Assembly (NCBI GenBank): GCA_023399375.1
Contig: JAEWPX010000143.1
Coordinates: forward strand, 1-62,551
Source of the DNA: Pseudomonadota bacterium
Lineage (GTDB): Bacteria; Desulfobacterota; Desulfovibrionia; Desulfovibrionales; Desulfovibrionaceae
Direction of reading: 5' to 3'
Length of the DNA: 62,551 bases
Positions 1 through 9,106 of the stretch are shown piece after piece. The first letter of the stretch is position 1. Each line of letters opens with the position of its first letter. The position numbers were made by a program, and so were the translations under genes. The notes beneath the pieces are model-generated. The model searched no databases and was not told the DNA's origin. It saw only the letters and a program-made list of their open reading frames with translations.

Positions 1-23
1 CCCCCGGCCGCCGGAGGCATCTT
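1..23 (-). repeat. Partial copy of dispersed GC-rich intergenic repeat
   Basis: Read on the minus strand this starts AAGATGCCTCCGGCGGCC, the same 18-base head as the copies at 57006 and 57397, and closely like the head at 61717. The palindromic core that follows in those copies lies outside the window. It sits just downstream of the gene ending at 65. Confidence 0.6.
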
Positions 24-64
24 CCTGCCTTCCTTCCCTTTATCTCCTTCCTGTTCCTCTCCCG

Positions 65-820
65 TCACGCCGTCATCGCCGCTTTCACGCCGGCCGGATC
101 GACCTGGTAGAGCACGTCGGCGAGGGCGTCGAGGGTGTCGCTGACGCTGTCCAGCTCAGGCGGCGTGGGCAGCACGGGGACATTGAGGCAGGAGAGGTCC
201 AGGCAGGCGTAGGCGAGTTCATTGTTGAGGCGGCAGGCGTCGCCGATACCGCCGCAGGCATGTTCCTGTTCCTGCCGTTCGGGGTCGAGCGACCGGGTGA
301 AGCGCAGCATGTCGGACGGGCACTGGCAGGAGTTGACGGCTTCGATTTCCTTGTTGAGCGCCTTTGCGGTTTCCATAAGGTGGTTGAAACCGGGCACGCG
401 GGCTTTGCGGCGGGGGTCGCGCGGATCGGGGATGAAGGAACCTTCGTTGTAGAGTTCCAGTTCCCGGCGCAGGTCTTCGTAGGCGTTGCGCACGGTCCGC
501 CGGTAGCGTCCGCTGGCGGTGAGGCCCATGGCGGTGCGGATATGCGGGGTGACGGTGTTATTGTCTTCGAAAGCGGACAGTTGCGCGATGTCGTAGCCCA
601 GGCTGGAGAGGAACAGGTCGGCCTGGGCGCTGTTGAGGAGGAGTTTGCGGAAGGCGCGCCACCGGGCCAGGGCGAGCGTGCCCTGGCGGGCGACCTTTTC
701 GCGCGTGCCGGCAAAGGCTTCCAGGCGTTCGTCCAGACGGCGGCGGCGGGAAAAGAAGTTGTCCGCCATCTCCGTGAGCAATTCCTGTTTGAGGTCGTCG
801 GCGTATTCGTTTCCAACCAT
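65..820 (-). CDS. Hypothetical protein, helical, cysteine-containing
   Basis: A 251-residue protein I do not recognise. The first 130 residues are charged and predicted helical with many Arg and Glu. A second part (about 165-215) holds several cysteines, including a CQC and scattered single Cys, which could bind metal or form disulfides. There is no signal peptide or membrane segment. The start is supported by GGGAG nine bases upstream. It stands alone on the minus strand, separated from the next minus-strand gene by a 217-base gap holding a strong hairpin. The stop lies about 40 bases from a copy of the dispersed repeat. Function unknown. Confidence 0.6.
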   Translation of the reverse strand: MVGNEYADDLKQELLTEMADNFFSRRRRLDERLEAFAGTREKVARQGTLALARWRAFRKLLLNSAQADLFLSSLGYDIAQLSAFEDNNTVTPHIRTAMGLTASGRYRRTVRNAYEDLRRELELYNEGSFIPDPRDPRRKARVPGFNHLMETAKALNKEIEAVNSCQCPSDMLRFTRSLDPERQEQEHACGGIGDACRLNNELAYACLDLSCLNVPVLPTPPELDSVSDTLDALADVLYQVDPAGVKAAMTA

Positions 821-928
821 GCTTGCATACTCCCGGGGAATATCGCGCGCCTACCTGAAGATCCCCCGATTGGTGGAGATTATTCGACAAGCGCCCTCGG
901 GAGGCGAGGGCATGCATTCTTTCGTAAG

Positions 929-969
929 CCAAGGGCGGCATGGAGTCGAGCGCGGAATGCCGCCCTTGG
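929..969 (-). terminator. Strong hairpin after the ACP-GNAT gene
   Basis: A perfect 12-bp stem (CCAAGGGCGGCA with its complement) and a 17-base loop lie downstream of the minus-strand gene ending at 1038. There is no clear U-tract, so it may be a Rho-dependent stop signal or an RNA 3'-end stabiliser rather than a classical intrinsic terminator. Confidence 0.45.
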
Positions 970-1037
970 GAACGGGATCGCCATTCGAATGATCGAGCGC
1001 GGCCAGGCTGCCCCGGCTGTCCCGGGGACCGCTTCGC

Positions 1038-2330
1038 TCACTTTCGGACGCGGCCATAATCGGCGCGGATAAAATCCAGGATGGTTTTGGCCCTGGCCGA
1101 ATACAGGTTGATGGCGTCGAACTCGGGCGCGACGTAGAGCTTTTGCATGAGCAGCCCGTCCGTGCCGAACCAGAGGGGAACGAGGCCGCCCAGGAAGAAG
1201 CCGCAGTCGCGCAAGGCCGCGACGGCGAAAGCCGTTCCCGGATCGCCGGCGTTGACGAACACCTGGACCACGGCCAGCCCCCGCGCCGCGGCCTCCTGGT
1301 CGAACGCGGCCGCCCGCACGGGAAAATCGGCCCCGATGCGGGAGACCTGAATCCGTTCGACCTGGGCGAAATCGAAGAGGCGGCGCTCGAACACCGTCTC
1401 CGGAGTGGTTGGCCGGTCGGGACCGCCGAACAGCACGTCACGATCCAGGGAAAAGCCCCCCAGGATGAAAGCCAGTTCCCGCTCGTAGCATTCGGGCAGA
1501 TGAAGCTCCATGCGCCGGTCGCGGTCGACGCGCGCGCCAAGAAGGCAACTCACTCGCTGAGATCCCGCGCCCTCCTTCTCGTAGGCTCCGGACGGCATGA
1601 GGGACACTTCCAGACCGCACTCCGAGTAACCTTGTTTATCCACGAGCTTCTGGGTGATCAGATGGGTGCATACCGCCTCGCCGAAAAAACCCTGGGCTTG
1701 AGGCATGGCGTGAGATAGGCGATCCATTTCTCGAATGATTCTGGCGGCCATGGTGGTGTTGCGGTAGGCGGGGTCCACCATCACCTGGCCGAATTCGAAT
1801 AGTGCCTTGTTGGGTGGGGAACTCTGGAAATAGGCCCCCTGTCCGGCCACGATTCCCGTCTCCAGCCGGGCGACCACGGTCAGAAGATGGCCCTGGGCGT
1901 TCAACGCTTCAATACGCTCCGGGCGGTAATAATCCTCCACCGGGTAGCGATCCCCGTAGATGGCGAAGAAGAGTTGGGCGACGCCCTGCCCGTCGCCGGG
2001 GCGGAGGAGGCCCACCTCATAGGCTCGGCCGGCCTCTACTTCTTGCCAGTTTTCCAGGATCCGGCCGACGGGATCGTCCTTTGCCGCCGCGTCCTCCCGG
2101 GCCGTGCGAAGATATGCGGCGAAATCGTTCAGCGTGCGCAGGGACAGGGCGTCGCGTTCGTCGAGAGACAGGCCGAAGCGGTTTTCCAAGGCAAGGCAGA
2201 ACGCCGAAAAATCCAGGGAATCGATTCCCTGGCGCAGGAGCGGCACGTCCGGCCGGATGGCTTCGGCCACGGCAGGAGCGACCCCGGCTTCCACGAGCAG
2301 CTCGTGCAACACGCAAAGAGGAACAGGCAT
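1038..2330 (-). CDS. Acyl carrier protein-GNAT acyltransferase fusion
   Basis: A 430-residue protein. Residues 1-85 look like an acyl carrier protein: a four-helix pattern with the phosphopantetheine site GIDSLDF, Ser38 being the likely attachment residue. From about 100 onward the sequence is GNAT-like, with the core stretch around FGQVMVDPAYRNTTMAARII, followed by a long C-terminal half that may be a second, degenerate acyltransferase fold. An in-frame opening extends far upstream, but Met at 2330 gives the first codon of the ACP fold and lies 20 bases after the ligase stop. Known families imply that a ligase loads an acyl group on the ACP and the GNAT part transfers it to an amine; that is inference. 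It is co-directional with and almost certainly co-transcribed with the ligase at 2351-3838. Confidence 0.75.
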   Translation of the reverse strand: MPVPLCVLHELLVEAGVAPAVAEAIRPDVPLLRQGIDSLDFSAFCLALENRFGLSLDERDALSLRTLNDFAAYLRTAREDAAAKDDPVGRILENWQEVEAGRAYEVGLLRPGDGQGVAQLFFAIYGDRYPVEDYYRPERIEALNAQGHLLTVVARLETGIVAGQGAYFQSSPPNKALFEFGQVMVDPAYRNTTMAARIIREMDRLSHAMPQAQGFFGEAVCTHLITQKLVDKQGYSECGLEVSLMPSGAYEKEGAGSQRVSCLLGARVDRDRRMELHLPECYERELAFILGGFSLDRDVLFGGPDRPTTPETVFERRLFDFAQVERIQVSRIGADFPVRAAAFDQEAAARGLAVVQVFVNAGDPGTAFAVAALRDCGFFLGGLVPLWFGTDGLLMQKLYVAPEFDAINLYSARAKTILDFIRADYGRVRK

Positions 2331-2350
2331 GACGAACCCCGAAGATAGCT

Positions 2351-3838
2351 TTATTGCTGGCGCAGTTTGAACCGCTGCACCTTGCCCGTGGCGGTCTTGG
2401 GCAGTTCCGTTACGCACACGAACAGCGCCGGGCACATGTGCTCGGGCAGGCAGGCCCGGAGAAACTTCCGCCACGCGAGGCGCAGCTGCTTTTCCGGCCC
2501 GGAGCCGGGCGCAGGAACCACATAGGCGCAGACGACGTCGAGGCCGCCCACTCGTCGTGCCGCCACGGCGCACTCGGCCACGGCCGGGTGGCGCAGGAGC
2601 GCCTCCTCCACCAGCACCGGCGACACCCACTGCCCGCCGGATTTGAGCATGTCGTCGCTCCGGCCCCTGTGGGCGAACCAGCCGTCCTTTGCGACGCAAA
2701 CGTCGCCCGTGCGCAGCCAGCCGTCTTCCAGCATGGTTTCCCGGGTTTTTTCCGGGCGGTTCCAGTAGCCCCGGCACAAGCCCGGACCACGGATAAGCAG
2801 GTTGCCGTCGGTCCCCGGCGCAACCGCGTTTCCAAGCTCGTCCACGAGCCGCGTCTCGAAGCCCGGAACCGGCCGGCCGGCGAATCCGGCCCGGGACGCG
2901 CCCTTGCTGTTGGCGATGAAGACGTTGAAGGCCTCGGTGGAGCCGATGCCATCGAGGATATCCCGGCCGGTCAGTTCCCGCCAGGCCTCGTGCAGGACGG
3001 CGGGCAGGGCCTCGCCCGCGCTGAAACACAGCTCCGGCACGTGCCGCCGCATGTCGGGTTCGAAAATCCGGATCAGCATGTTGTAGAGCGTGGGCACGCC
3101 GAAAAATGCCGTGGGCCCGTACTTGGCCAGGATGTCGAACACGTCGCCGGGGCCGGGTTTTCCCGGGAAAAGCACGACGGAGGCCCCGACGGCCAGGGGC
3201 AACGCCAGGCTGGCGAGCAGCCCGTAGGCGAAAAAGAACTTGCTGGAGGAAAAGACGACATCCTGGCGCGAGAGCCCGAGCAGTGTCCCCCAGGTGGCGG
3301 CCGGCACCAGCAGGTCCTGCTGGCGGTGGGGCACGCCCTTGGGACGGCCGGTCGAGCCCGAGCTGTAGAGCATGAATCCCGGCAGAGCGCCGTCGGCGGG
3401 GGGGGGGGCGAAGTCGGCGGGGAAGCGCTCGATCTCCGACGGTCCCAGGTCGTCGCAGCACACGCCTTGGACGCCGTCCGCGACCGCGCCCAGCGCGGCA
3501 TGGCCGGGTACCGTCACGACAAGGCCCGCCCCTGCGTCGGAGCGCAGGAATGAGTAGTCCTGCGTCGTCAGGCCCGTGTTGAGCGCCACGGGGCAGGCTC
3601 CTGCGAGCATGGACCCGAGAAAGGCGATGGCGAAGGCGGGCGTATCCGGCAGCGCCAGCAGGACGCGGTCGCCCGGGCGAATGGAACGGGCGGCGAGGAA
3701 GGAGGCGAACCGCAGCGAGCGGGCGCGCAGGTCGCCGTAGGACAGCGATGCCTCGCCGAAAAGATAGGCCGGTCTTTCCGCGCCGAACGCCGCGCCCGCG
3801 TCCAGAATATCCAGGGCAGCGTTTCTTCCGTCTGGCAT
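2351..3838 (-). CDS. Acyl-CoA/acyl-ACP ligase, benzoate-CoA ligase-like
   Basis: A 495-residue ANL-superfamily adenylating enzyme of normal length. Visible motifs are the phosphate loop YSSGSTGRPKGVPH (158-171), GIGSTEAFN (298-305), the hinge region GRSDDMLKSGGQWVSP (392-407) and the C-terminal catalytic lysine in KTATGKVQR (Lys486). Overall wording resembles benzoate and 4-halobenzoate CoA ligases more than fatty acyl-CoA synthetases. GGGAGG precedes the ATG. The next gene downstream encodes a carrier-protein fusion, so the physiological acceptor may be that carrier rather than free CoA. It is divergent from a molybdenum hydroxylase operon, which is consistent with an aromatic or heteroaromatic substrate. 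The exact acid cannot be read from the sequence. Confidence 0.82.
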   Translation of the reverse strand: MPDGRNAALDILDAGAAFGAERPAYLFGEASLSYGDLRARSLRFASFLAARSIRPGDRVLLALPDTPAFAIAFLGSMLAGACPVALNTGLTTQDYSFLRSDAGAGLVVTVPGHAALGAVADGVQGVCCDDLGPSEIERFPADFAPPPADGALPGFMLYSSGSTGRPKGVPHRQQDLLVPAATWGTLLGLSRQDVVFSSSKFFFAYGLLASLALPLAVGASVVLFPGKPGPGDVFDILAKYGPTAFFGVPTLYNMLIRIFEPDMRRHVPELCFSAGEALPAVLHEAWRELTGRDILDGIGSTEAFNVFIANSKGASRAGFAGRPVPGFETRLVDELGNAVAPGTDGNLLIRGPGLCRGYWNRPEKTRETMLEDGWLRTGDVCVAKDGWFAHRGRSDDMLKSGGQWVSPVLVEEALLRHPAVAECAVAARRVGGLDVVCAYVVPAPGSGPEKQLRLAWRKFLRACLPEHMCPALFVCVTELPKTATGKVQRFKLRQQ

Positions 3839-4160
3839 GAGTCCTCCCTTTCGCCCGAGTGCTTTCCCTAACTCGCCTGCAGGGACCGGTCAAACGCACC
3901 GCAGAAGCGGCGAGAGCGTCCCTGTTCTTGCCGGTTCGCGGTCGAAACGGGTTTCGCGCCCTTGTCGCATGTCCTTCCGGCGGCTATCCTTTGTGCCGTC
4001 GGTTGCCGCGCTTCCCTGCAACACCCGCCACGACCCGCGTGGTGGGAGCGACGGGTGGCGCACGGCATTTCTGACGGCGGGCTTGTCGCCGCCGCCGCGC
4101 GCGTGTCCCGGACGCAAGCGGGAACCAGGATACGGGACGCCACGGAACGGAGCCCTCTGC
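3839..4160. other. Divergent intergenic region between ligase and Mo hydroxylase
   Basis: This 322-base stretch separates two outward-facing operons and must hold both promoters. An open frame continues upstream from the Mo subunit, but its translation is unlike the family and lacks a sensible start. I see no convincing sigma-70 box, sigma-54 box or long palindrome. Confidence 0.4.
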
Positions 4161-6419
4161 ATGCGGATCGACGCCCTGGACAAGGCCTGCGGCCGCGAGC
4201 GGTACGCCGTGGACGAAACGCCTCCGGACTGCCTGTGGGCCGGAGCGTTGCGCGCGGGCATTGCCCATGGCCGCATCGCCGGCCTGGACGTGGCCCCCGC
4301 CCGGCGGACCCCGGGCGTGGTGGCGGCGCTGACCCGGGCCGACGTGCCCGGAACCAACCGCCAGGGCATCGTGCGCAAGGACCAGCCGGTCCTGTGCGGG
4401 GAGCGCGTGCGCCACTGCGGCGATCCCGTGGCGCTGGTCGTGGCTGAAAGCCGGGAAGCCCTGGCCGAGGGCCTCTCCCGTATCCGCCTTTCCCTGGAGC
4501 CGTTGCCTGGCGTGTTCGATCCGCTCCAGGCGCTGTCGCCGGACGCGCCCCTGGTGCATCCCGGCCGCGAGGAAGGCAACCTGCTCGCGCGCGGGCTCAT
4601 GGAAAAGGGCGACGCCCCGGCCGCTCTGGCGCAGTGCGCCGTGGTCGTCGACGGGCGATTTCATACGCCCATGCAGGAACATGTCTTTCTGGAGCCGCCG
4701 AGCGGTCTGGCCCGGCTCGCCCCGTCAGGCATGCTGGACATGATCGTCTCCACCCAGGCCCCGTTTCGCGACCGGTTCGAGATCGGCCAGGCCCTGGGCT
4801 TCGATCCCCTGCGCATCCGCGTCCGCGCCCCGTATCTGGGGGGCGGTTTCGGCGGCAAGGACGGGGCCACCGTCCAGTGCCTGCTGGCCCTGGCCGCCCT
4901 GCGTGTCCCGGGACGGTGGGTCAAAATGGTCTGGAGCCGGGAAGAAACCTTCCTGGCCGGCTACAAGCGCCATGGCGCGGTCATGGACGTCCGCCTCGGG
5001 GCCGACGCCGACGGCGCACTGCGGGCGCTGTGCTGCACGATGCATTTCGACGTCGGCCCGTATGCCCATTTGAGCGCCGAGATCATGGCGCTCGGCATGG
5101 AGCACGCCGCCGGCCCCTATCGTATCCCCAATACCCGGATCGAGGGCCTGTGCGCCTACACCAACAATCCCGTCGGCGGAGCCTTCCGGGGATTCGGCGT
5201 GGTGCAGGCGACCTTCGCCGTGGAGCGGGCCATGGATCTGCTCGCCGGCCGCCTCGGCCGCGACCCGGCCGGACTGCGGCTGCAAAACGCGCTTCGGGCG
5301 GGCGAGGAAAACGGCGTCGGGGTGCCGGCCGAACCCGGGGCCGACGTCGCCGCCTGCCTGCGGGCGGCCATGGACCATCCGCTGTGGGCCGGACGGGAGG
5401 CGTGGAAAAAGGCCGCCCCGCCGGACGTCCGGCGCGGCGTGGGGCTCACCGCCATGCAAAACGCCATGGGCTACGGCCGGGGCCTGTCCGACCACGCCGC
5501 GGCCAAGCTGGAGCTGACGCGCCAGGGCACGTTTCGCATTTTCAATTCCGTGCCGGACATGGGCCAGGGTAACGCCGCGGCTTTCGCGGCCATGGCCGCC
5601 AAGGCCCTCAACCAGCCCGAAACCGCCTTCGCCTGCCGCCAGCCCGACACCGGCCTCTGCCCGCCGGCCGGCTCGGCCTCGGCCAGCCGCACCACCTACA
5701 CCTTCGGCAACGCGCTGCTTGGCGCCTGCCGGGCCATGGCGGCGAAACTGCGGCACCGGGCGGCGCTGGCGCTTTTGTGCGACGAACCGGACCGGCTCGT
5801 GCTCGTGCCCGGGGCGGTGTCCGACCCCGCCACCGACCGCGCCGTCCCCCTGGCCGTGCTCGCCGGCTTCCTCACCCGCGACGACCGGATCTGCATCGAC
5901 CAGCACGCCATGGCCGTGGTCGAACATCCGCCGGACACGGGGCGGGAGTTCCGCATCGGCTTTCCCCACCGCTTCTATTCCTACGGGGCCTGCCTGTGCG
6001 CGGTGGAGGCCGACGCGCTCACGGGCCGGGTGCGTCTGGCCCGATGTTTCCTGACCGTCGCCTGCGGCCGGACGTTTTGCCTGGCCGGCGTGGAACAGCA
6101 ACTCCAGGGCGCGGCGGCCCAGGGCGCGGGACTGGCCCTGTTCGAGGACCTGGCCGTCAAGGACGGCCGCATTCGCGCCGGGGACATGAGCGCCTACCTG
6201 ATCCCGACGGCCGTGGACCTGCCGGACACGGGCTGCCTGGCCCTTGACGACGACGAGCCCACGGGCCCCATGGGGCTTAAGGGCATGGGCGAGATCGGCA
6301 TTCATGGGCCAGGCCCGGCCGTGGCCCAGGCTCTCGAAGACGCGGTCGGGCTTTGCGTGACGCGCCTGCCCGTTTCCCCGCAGGAGGTGCTGGCGGCTTT
6401 GGAGGACGATATTTCATGA
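4161..6419 (+). CDS. Molybdenum hydroxylase, large (Mo-cofactor) subunit
   Basis: A 752-residue subunit of the xanthine dehydrogenase/aldehyde oxidoreductase/hydroxybenzoyl-CoA reductase superfamily, close to the usual 750-780. It carries GGGFGGKDG (227-235) and AFRGFG for molybdopterin binding, and GMGE near the C-terminus, where Glu711 matches the catalytic base of the family. The start at 4161 has GGAG upstream and opens directly on the conserved N-terminal domain; an upstream extension is rejected. Its stop overlaps the start of the 2Fe-2S subunit (ATGA). Gene order L-S-M and the neighbouring benzoate-type ligase make an aromatic or N-heteroaromatic substrate plausible, but this is inference. 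Confidence 0.88.
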   Translation: MRIDALDKACGRERYAVDETPPDCLWAGALRAGIAHGRIAGLDVAPARRTPGVVAALTRADVPGTNRQGIVRKDQPVLCGERVRHCGDPVALVVAESREALAEGLSRIRLSLEPLPGVFDPLQALSPDAPLVHPGREEGNLLARGLMEKGDAPAALAQCAVVVDGRFHTPMQEHVFLEPPSGLARLAPSGMLDMIVSTQAPFRDRFEIGQALGFDPLRIRVRAPYLGGGFGGKDGATVQCLLALAALRVPGRWVKMVWSREETFLAGYKRHGAVMDVRLGADADGALRALCCTMHFDVGPYAHLSAEIMALGMEHAAGPYRIPNTRIEGLCAYTNNPVGGAFRGFGVVQATFAVERAMDLLAGRLGRDPAGLRLQNALRAGEENGVGVPAEPGADVAACLRAAMDHPLWAGREAWKKAAPPDVRRGVGLTAMQNAMGYGRGLSDHAAAKLELTRQGTFRIFNSVPDMGQGNAAAFAAMAAKALNQPETAFACRQPDTGLCPPAGSASASRTTYTFGNALLGACRAMAAKLRHRAALALLCDEPDRLVLVPGAVSDPATDRAVPLAVLAGFLTRDDRICIDQHAMAVVEHPPDTGREFRIGFPHRFYSYGACLCAVEADALTGRVRLARCFLTVACGRTFCLAGVEQQLQGAAAQGAGLALFEDLAVKDGRIRAGDMSAYLIPTAVDLPDTGCLALDDDEPTGPMGLKGMGEIGIHGPGPAVAQALEDAVGLCVTRLPVSPQEVLAALEDDIS

Positions 6420-6901
6420 GCGAACGCCGGGAGATAGCCTTTCGGCTCAACGGCGCGTCCGTGCGCGTCGTCGTCGAACCGGGCAAGCGGGCTTTGGACG
6501 TCCTGCGCGAGGACTGCGGCCTGATTGCGGCCAAGGAAGGTTGCGGCACGGGCGAGTGCGGCGCCTGCGCCGTGCTGGTGGACGGGGTGGCGAAGCTCTC
6601 CTGCCTCATGCTTGCGGCCCAGATCGAGGGCCGCGACGTGACCACGGCCGAGGGGCTCGGCACGCCCGAAACGCCCCATCCCCTGCAGGCGGCTTTCGCC
6701 GCGCACGGGGCCGTGCAGTGCGGCTACTGCTCGCCGGGCATGACTATCGCGGCCGCGGATCTCCTTGCGCGCGATCCCGATCCCGACCGCGAGACGGTGC
6801 GCCAGGGGCTTTCCGGCAACCTGTGCCGCTGCACCGGCTACGTGAAGATCGTGGACGCCGTCATGGCGGCGGCGGCCGTCCTGCGGGAGGAAAAACCGTG
6901 A
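6416..6901 (+). CDS. Molybdenum hydroxylase, small 2[2Fe-2S] subunit
   Basis: A 161-residue electron-transfer subunit with both iron-sulfur sites complete: a plant-ferredoxin-type cluster on Cys43, Cys48, Cys51 and Cys63, and a C-terminal helical-domain cluster on Cys102, Cys105, Cys137 and Cys139 (QCGYCSPGM and GNLCRCTGY). It passes electrons from the Mo centre to the FAD subunit. There is no Tat signal, so the enzyme is cytoplasmic. Translation is coupled at both ends: ATGA overlap with the large subunit and GTGA overlap with the FAD subunit. Length and spacing are normal for the family. Confidence 0.92.
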   Translation: MSERREIAFRLNGASVRVVVEPGKRALDVLREDCGLIAAKEGCGTGECGACAVLVDGVAKLSCLMLAAQIEGRDVTTAEGLGTPETPHPLQAAFAAHGAVQCGYCSPGMTIAAADLLARDPDPDRETVRQGLSGNLCRCTGYVKIVDAVMAAAAVLREEKP

Positions 6902-7725
6902 ACGGCCGGGTGTTCCGGCCGGACCGCCCGGAAGCGTTGTGGCCGTTGCTGGAAGGCGGCGCGCGTCCCATGGCCGGCGGCACGGACCTGCTTGTGCGCC
7001 TGCGGCGGCAGCCGCCCTGCGACGTGGCGCTGCTCGAAGGCATTCCCGGGCTGGACGCCGTCGGCCTGGAAGACGGACAGGTTCGCCTCGGCGCGACCGT
7101 CACCCACGCGCGGCTGCTCGCCCATCCCCTGGTCCGCGAGTGCCTGCCGGCGCTGGCCCGGGCCCTGGCCGTCCTGGGCTCGCCCCTTGTCCGCAACATG
7201 GGCACGCTTGGCGGCAACATCGCCACGGCTTCGCCGGCCGGGGACACGCTGCCGCCCCTGTACGCCCTGGACGCCACGGTGGAACTGGCCTCGCGGCAGG
7301 GAACGCGCCGGCTCCCCCTGGCCGACCTCGTTCTCGGCCCCGGGCGCACGGCCCTGGCCCGGGGCGAGATCGTCGCGGCGGTGCTCGTTGCCCCGCCTCC
7401 GCCCGAAGCCCTGCAGCATTTCGAGAAGGTCGGCCGGCGCGACGCCCTGGCCATCGCCGTGGCCAGCCTGGCCACCGTCATCGTCCGGGACGACGCCGGG
7501 CGGGTGACCGAGGCGCGCCTGGCCGTGGGCAGCCTGGGCCCGACGGTGACGCGCTGTCCCCGGGCCGAGGCCTTTCTGCGCGGCCGCAGCCTGGACCGGG
7601 AAACCCTGGCCGCGGTCGGCCGGCGCATCCGGGAGGCCGTTTCGCCCATCGACGACATCCGGGCCACGGCCGCCTATCGCCTGCGTCTGGCCGGCAACCT
7701 GCCCCTGCGCCTGCTGCGGCCCTGA
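6898..7725 (+). CDS. Molybdenum hydroxylase, FAD-binding medium subunit
   Basis: A 275-residue CO-dehydrogenase-type flavoprotein. FAD-binding motifs are visible: MAGGTDL (25-31) and GNIATASPAGD (106-116). It begins with GTG at 6898 inside the overlap with the small subunit's TGA. The protein is compact and shows no cysteine-rich insertion, so it lacks the extra [4Fe-4S] cluster known from the 4-hydroxybenzoyl-CoA reductase medium subunit. That argues for an oxidising hydroxylase rather than a ring-dehydroxylating reductase. It is the last gene of the operon; a 148-base AT-rich gap separates it from the convergent MFS gene. Confidence 0.88.
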   Translation: MNGRVFRPDRPEALWPLLEGGARPMAGGTDLLVRLRRQPPCDVALLEGIPGLDAVGLEDGQVRLGATVTHARLLAHPLVRECLPALARALAVLGSPLVRNMGTLGGNIATASPAGDTLPPLYALDATVELASRQGTRRLPLADLVLGPGRTALARGEIVAAVLVAPPPPEALQHFEKVGRRDALAIAVASLATVIVRDDAGRVTEARLAVGSLGPTVTRCPRAEAFLRGRSLDRETLAAVGRRIREAVSPIDDIRATAAYRLRLAGNLPLRLLRP

Positions 7726-7873
7726 CCGCCTGCCGCGTCCGTTTCGGGAGCGCAAGCGGCGGCCGCTTGGCCTGCGCGGCCCGGGGCAGGCCGTATTCTA
7801 GAAGAGACGGATGTTCCTTTCGAATATAACAAACTGAAATAATGGTTTTTATAATAAAAAGATCAAAGTATTT

Positions 7874-9106
7874 TTATGGGTCGCAGCGTTCGCGCCTGTC
7901 CCGTCGCCAATTGCGCCAGCCCGGGGCGACGAGCGGGGCCGCGAGCAGTCCGGCCGTCAGGGCGCAGCCGGCGGCGGCGTGAAACAGCGCCGGATAGCCG
8001 GCTTCGGCCGCCAGCGCCGCGCCGCCCGCCAAGGGGCCGAACACGTAGGCCGTGTCCATCATGAACAGCATCAGGTTCAAATTGGTTCCGCGCATGGCCG
8101 GCTGGGAAAAGCCGAACATGAGGGCGTTGGCCAGCGGCATGGCGACGCCCAGGCAAAGGCCGTAGCCGGCCGCCAGCGTCAGCAGCCGGCCTTCCCCGGT
8201 CGTGGCGGCGAATCCGGCGATGCACGCGGCAAGGCCCAGCAGCGCGGCGAGGAACAGCGTTTCCCTGGGCAGCTTGTCGTATGCCGGCCCGGCCAGCACC
8301 CGCGTGGCGATGGAAGCGGCCGTGGATACCGTGAAAAACAGTCCCGGGTCGGCCAGCCCGAGGCGCAGGGCAAAGGGTTTGATGAAAAAAAAGATCAAGG
8401 TCGTGCAGAGAAACAGGAACAGATTGGCCAGGAGGAGCAACCGCACCGCCGGCGAAGCCAGGCTTTGGCGCACCTGCGCCAGGGTCGGCCGGCCCGTTCC
8501 CGCTACACCGGCCATGGCCCGCCGCCCCAGACGCCGCCCGAGCGGCGCAAGCAGCGCCAACGCCGGCAGGACGAAGGCCGCGCAGCAGGCGTAGACCCGG
8601 TCCTCGCATCCCAAAACGGGCAGCAGCCATTCGGCCAGCGGCGGCATGACGGCATAGGGAACCAGGGCCGCGAGGGAAAAGCAGGCGAAAGCCCGGCCGG
8701 CCAGCACCCTGGGAATCGCCTGGGCGAGCAGCACGGTGACGGCGCTGACCAGGCACACGAAGGCCACGCCGTGACACAGACGCACCGCGAGGATGGCTGC
8801 GACGCTGCGGGCGAACGGATAGCCGCAAAGGGCCAGCCCCATGCCGACCAGGGACGACCGGGCGAGGGCCAGGGCGTTTCGCGGGGTGACCAGCACGCTT
8901 AAAAACGGCCGCAGACAAAAGGCGGCAAAGGGCTCGGCGGCAAGGAGCGGTCCCCACCAGGCCGGGTCCAGGCCCAGGCGTTTCAGGTAGGAGCCGAAGC
9001 CGTAGAACACGGCGATGTTGCAAAACCCGAAGCCGGCCGCCAGGGTCAGCACGGTGAAGTCGTAGCTGAAAAGCCGCTCGGTCCTGGCCGTGGCCTGATC
9101 GTTCAC
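7874..9106 (-). CDS. MFS transporter
   Basis: A 410-residue polytopic membrane protein with about 12 hydrophobic segments arranged as two halves, typical of the major facilitator superfamily. A basic loop follows the first half (LGRRLGRRAMAG, about 195-206). Its start overlaps the stop of the aminotransferase gene by 4 bases, so the two are translationally coupled. The substrate is not evident from sequence. Because it sits in an operon with a GNAT protein and an aminotransferase, export of the product of those enzymes is a reasonable guess. Confidence 0.8.
   Translation of the reverse strand: MNDQATARTERLFSYDFTVLTLAAGFGFCNIAVFYGFGSYLKRLGLDPAWWGPLLAAEPFAAFCLRPFLSVLVTPRNALALARSSLVGMGLALCGYPFARSVAAILAVRLCHGVAFVCLVSAVTVLLAQAIPRVLAGRAFACFSLAALVPYAVMPPLAEWLLPVLGCEDRVYACCAAFVLPALALLAPLGRRLGRRAMAGVAGTGRPTLAQVRQSLASPAVRLLLLANLFLFLCTTLIFFFIKPFALRLGLADPGLFFTVSTAASIATRVLAGPAYDKLPRETLFLAALLGLAACIAGFAATTGEGRLLTLAAGYGLCLGVAMPLANALMFGFSQPAMRGTNLNLMLFMMDTAYVFGPLAGGAALAAEAGYPALFHAAAGCALTAGLLAAPLVAPGWRNWRRDRRERCDP

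Noticed and set aside
2331..3899. Upstream extension of the ACP-GNAT reading frame across the ligase gene
   Set aside because: The extension is Arg/Pro/Gly-rich, as expected for an out-of-frame reading of GC-rich coding DNA, and it overlaps the well-conserved ligase. The family-like sequence starts at Met 2330.
4725..6305. Long minus-strand open frame inside the Mo subunit gene
   Set aside because: Composition is low-complexity (His, Gly, Ala, Arg), it has no family resemblance, and it lies opposite a complete conserved enzyme.
6898..7725. 4-hydroxybenzoyl-CoA reductase beta subunit
   Set aside because: Subunit too short and without the additional four-cysteine loop.
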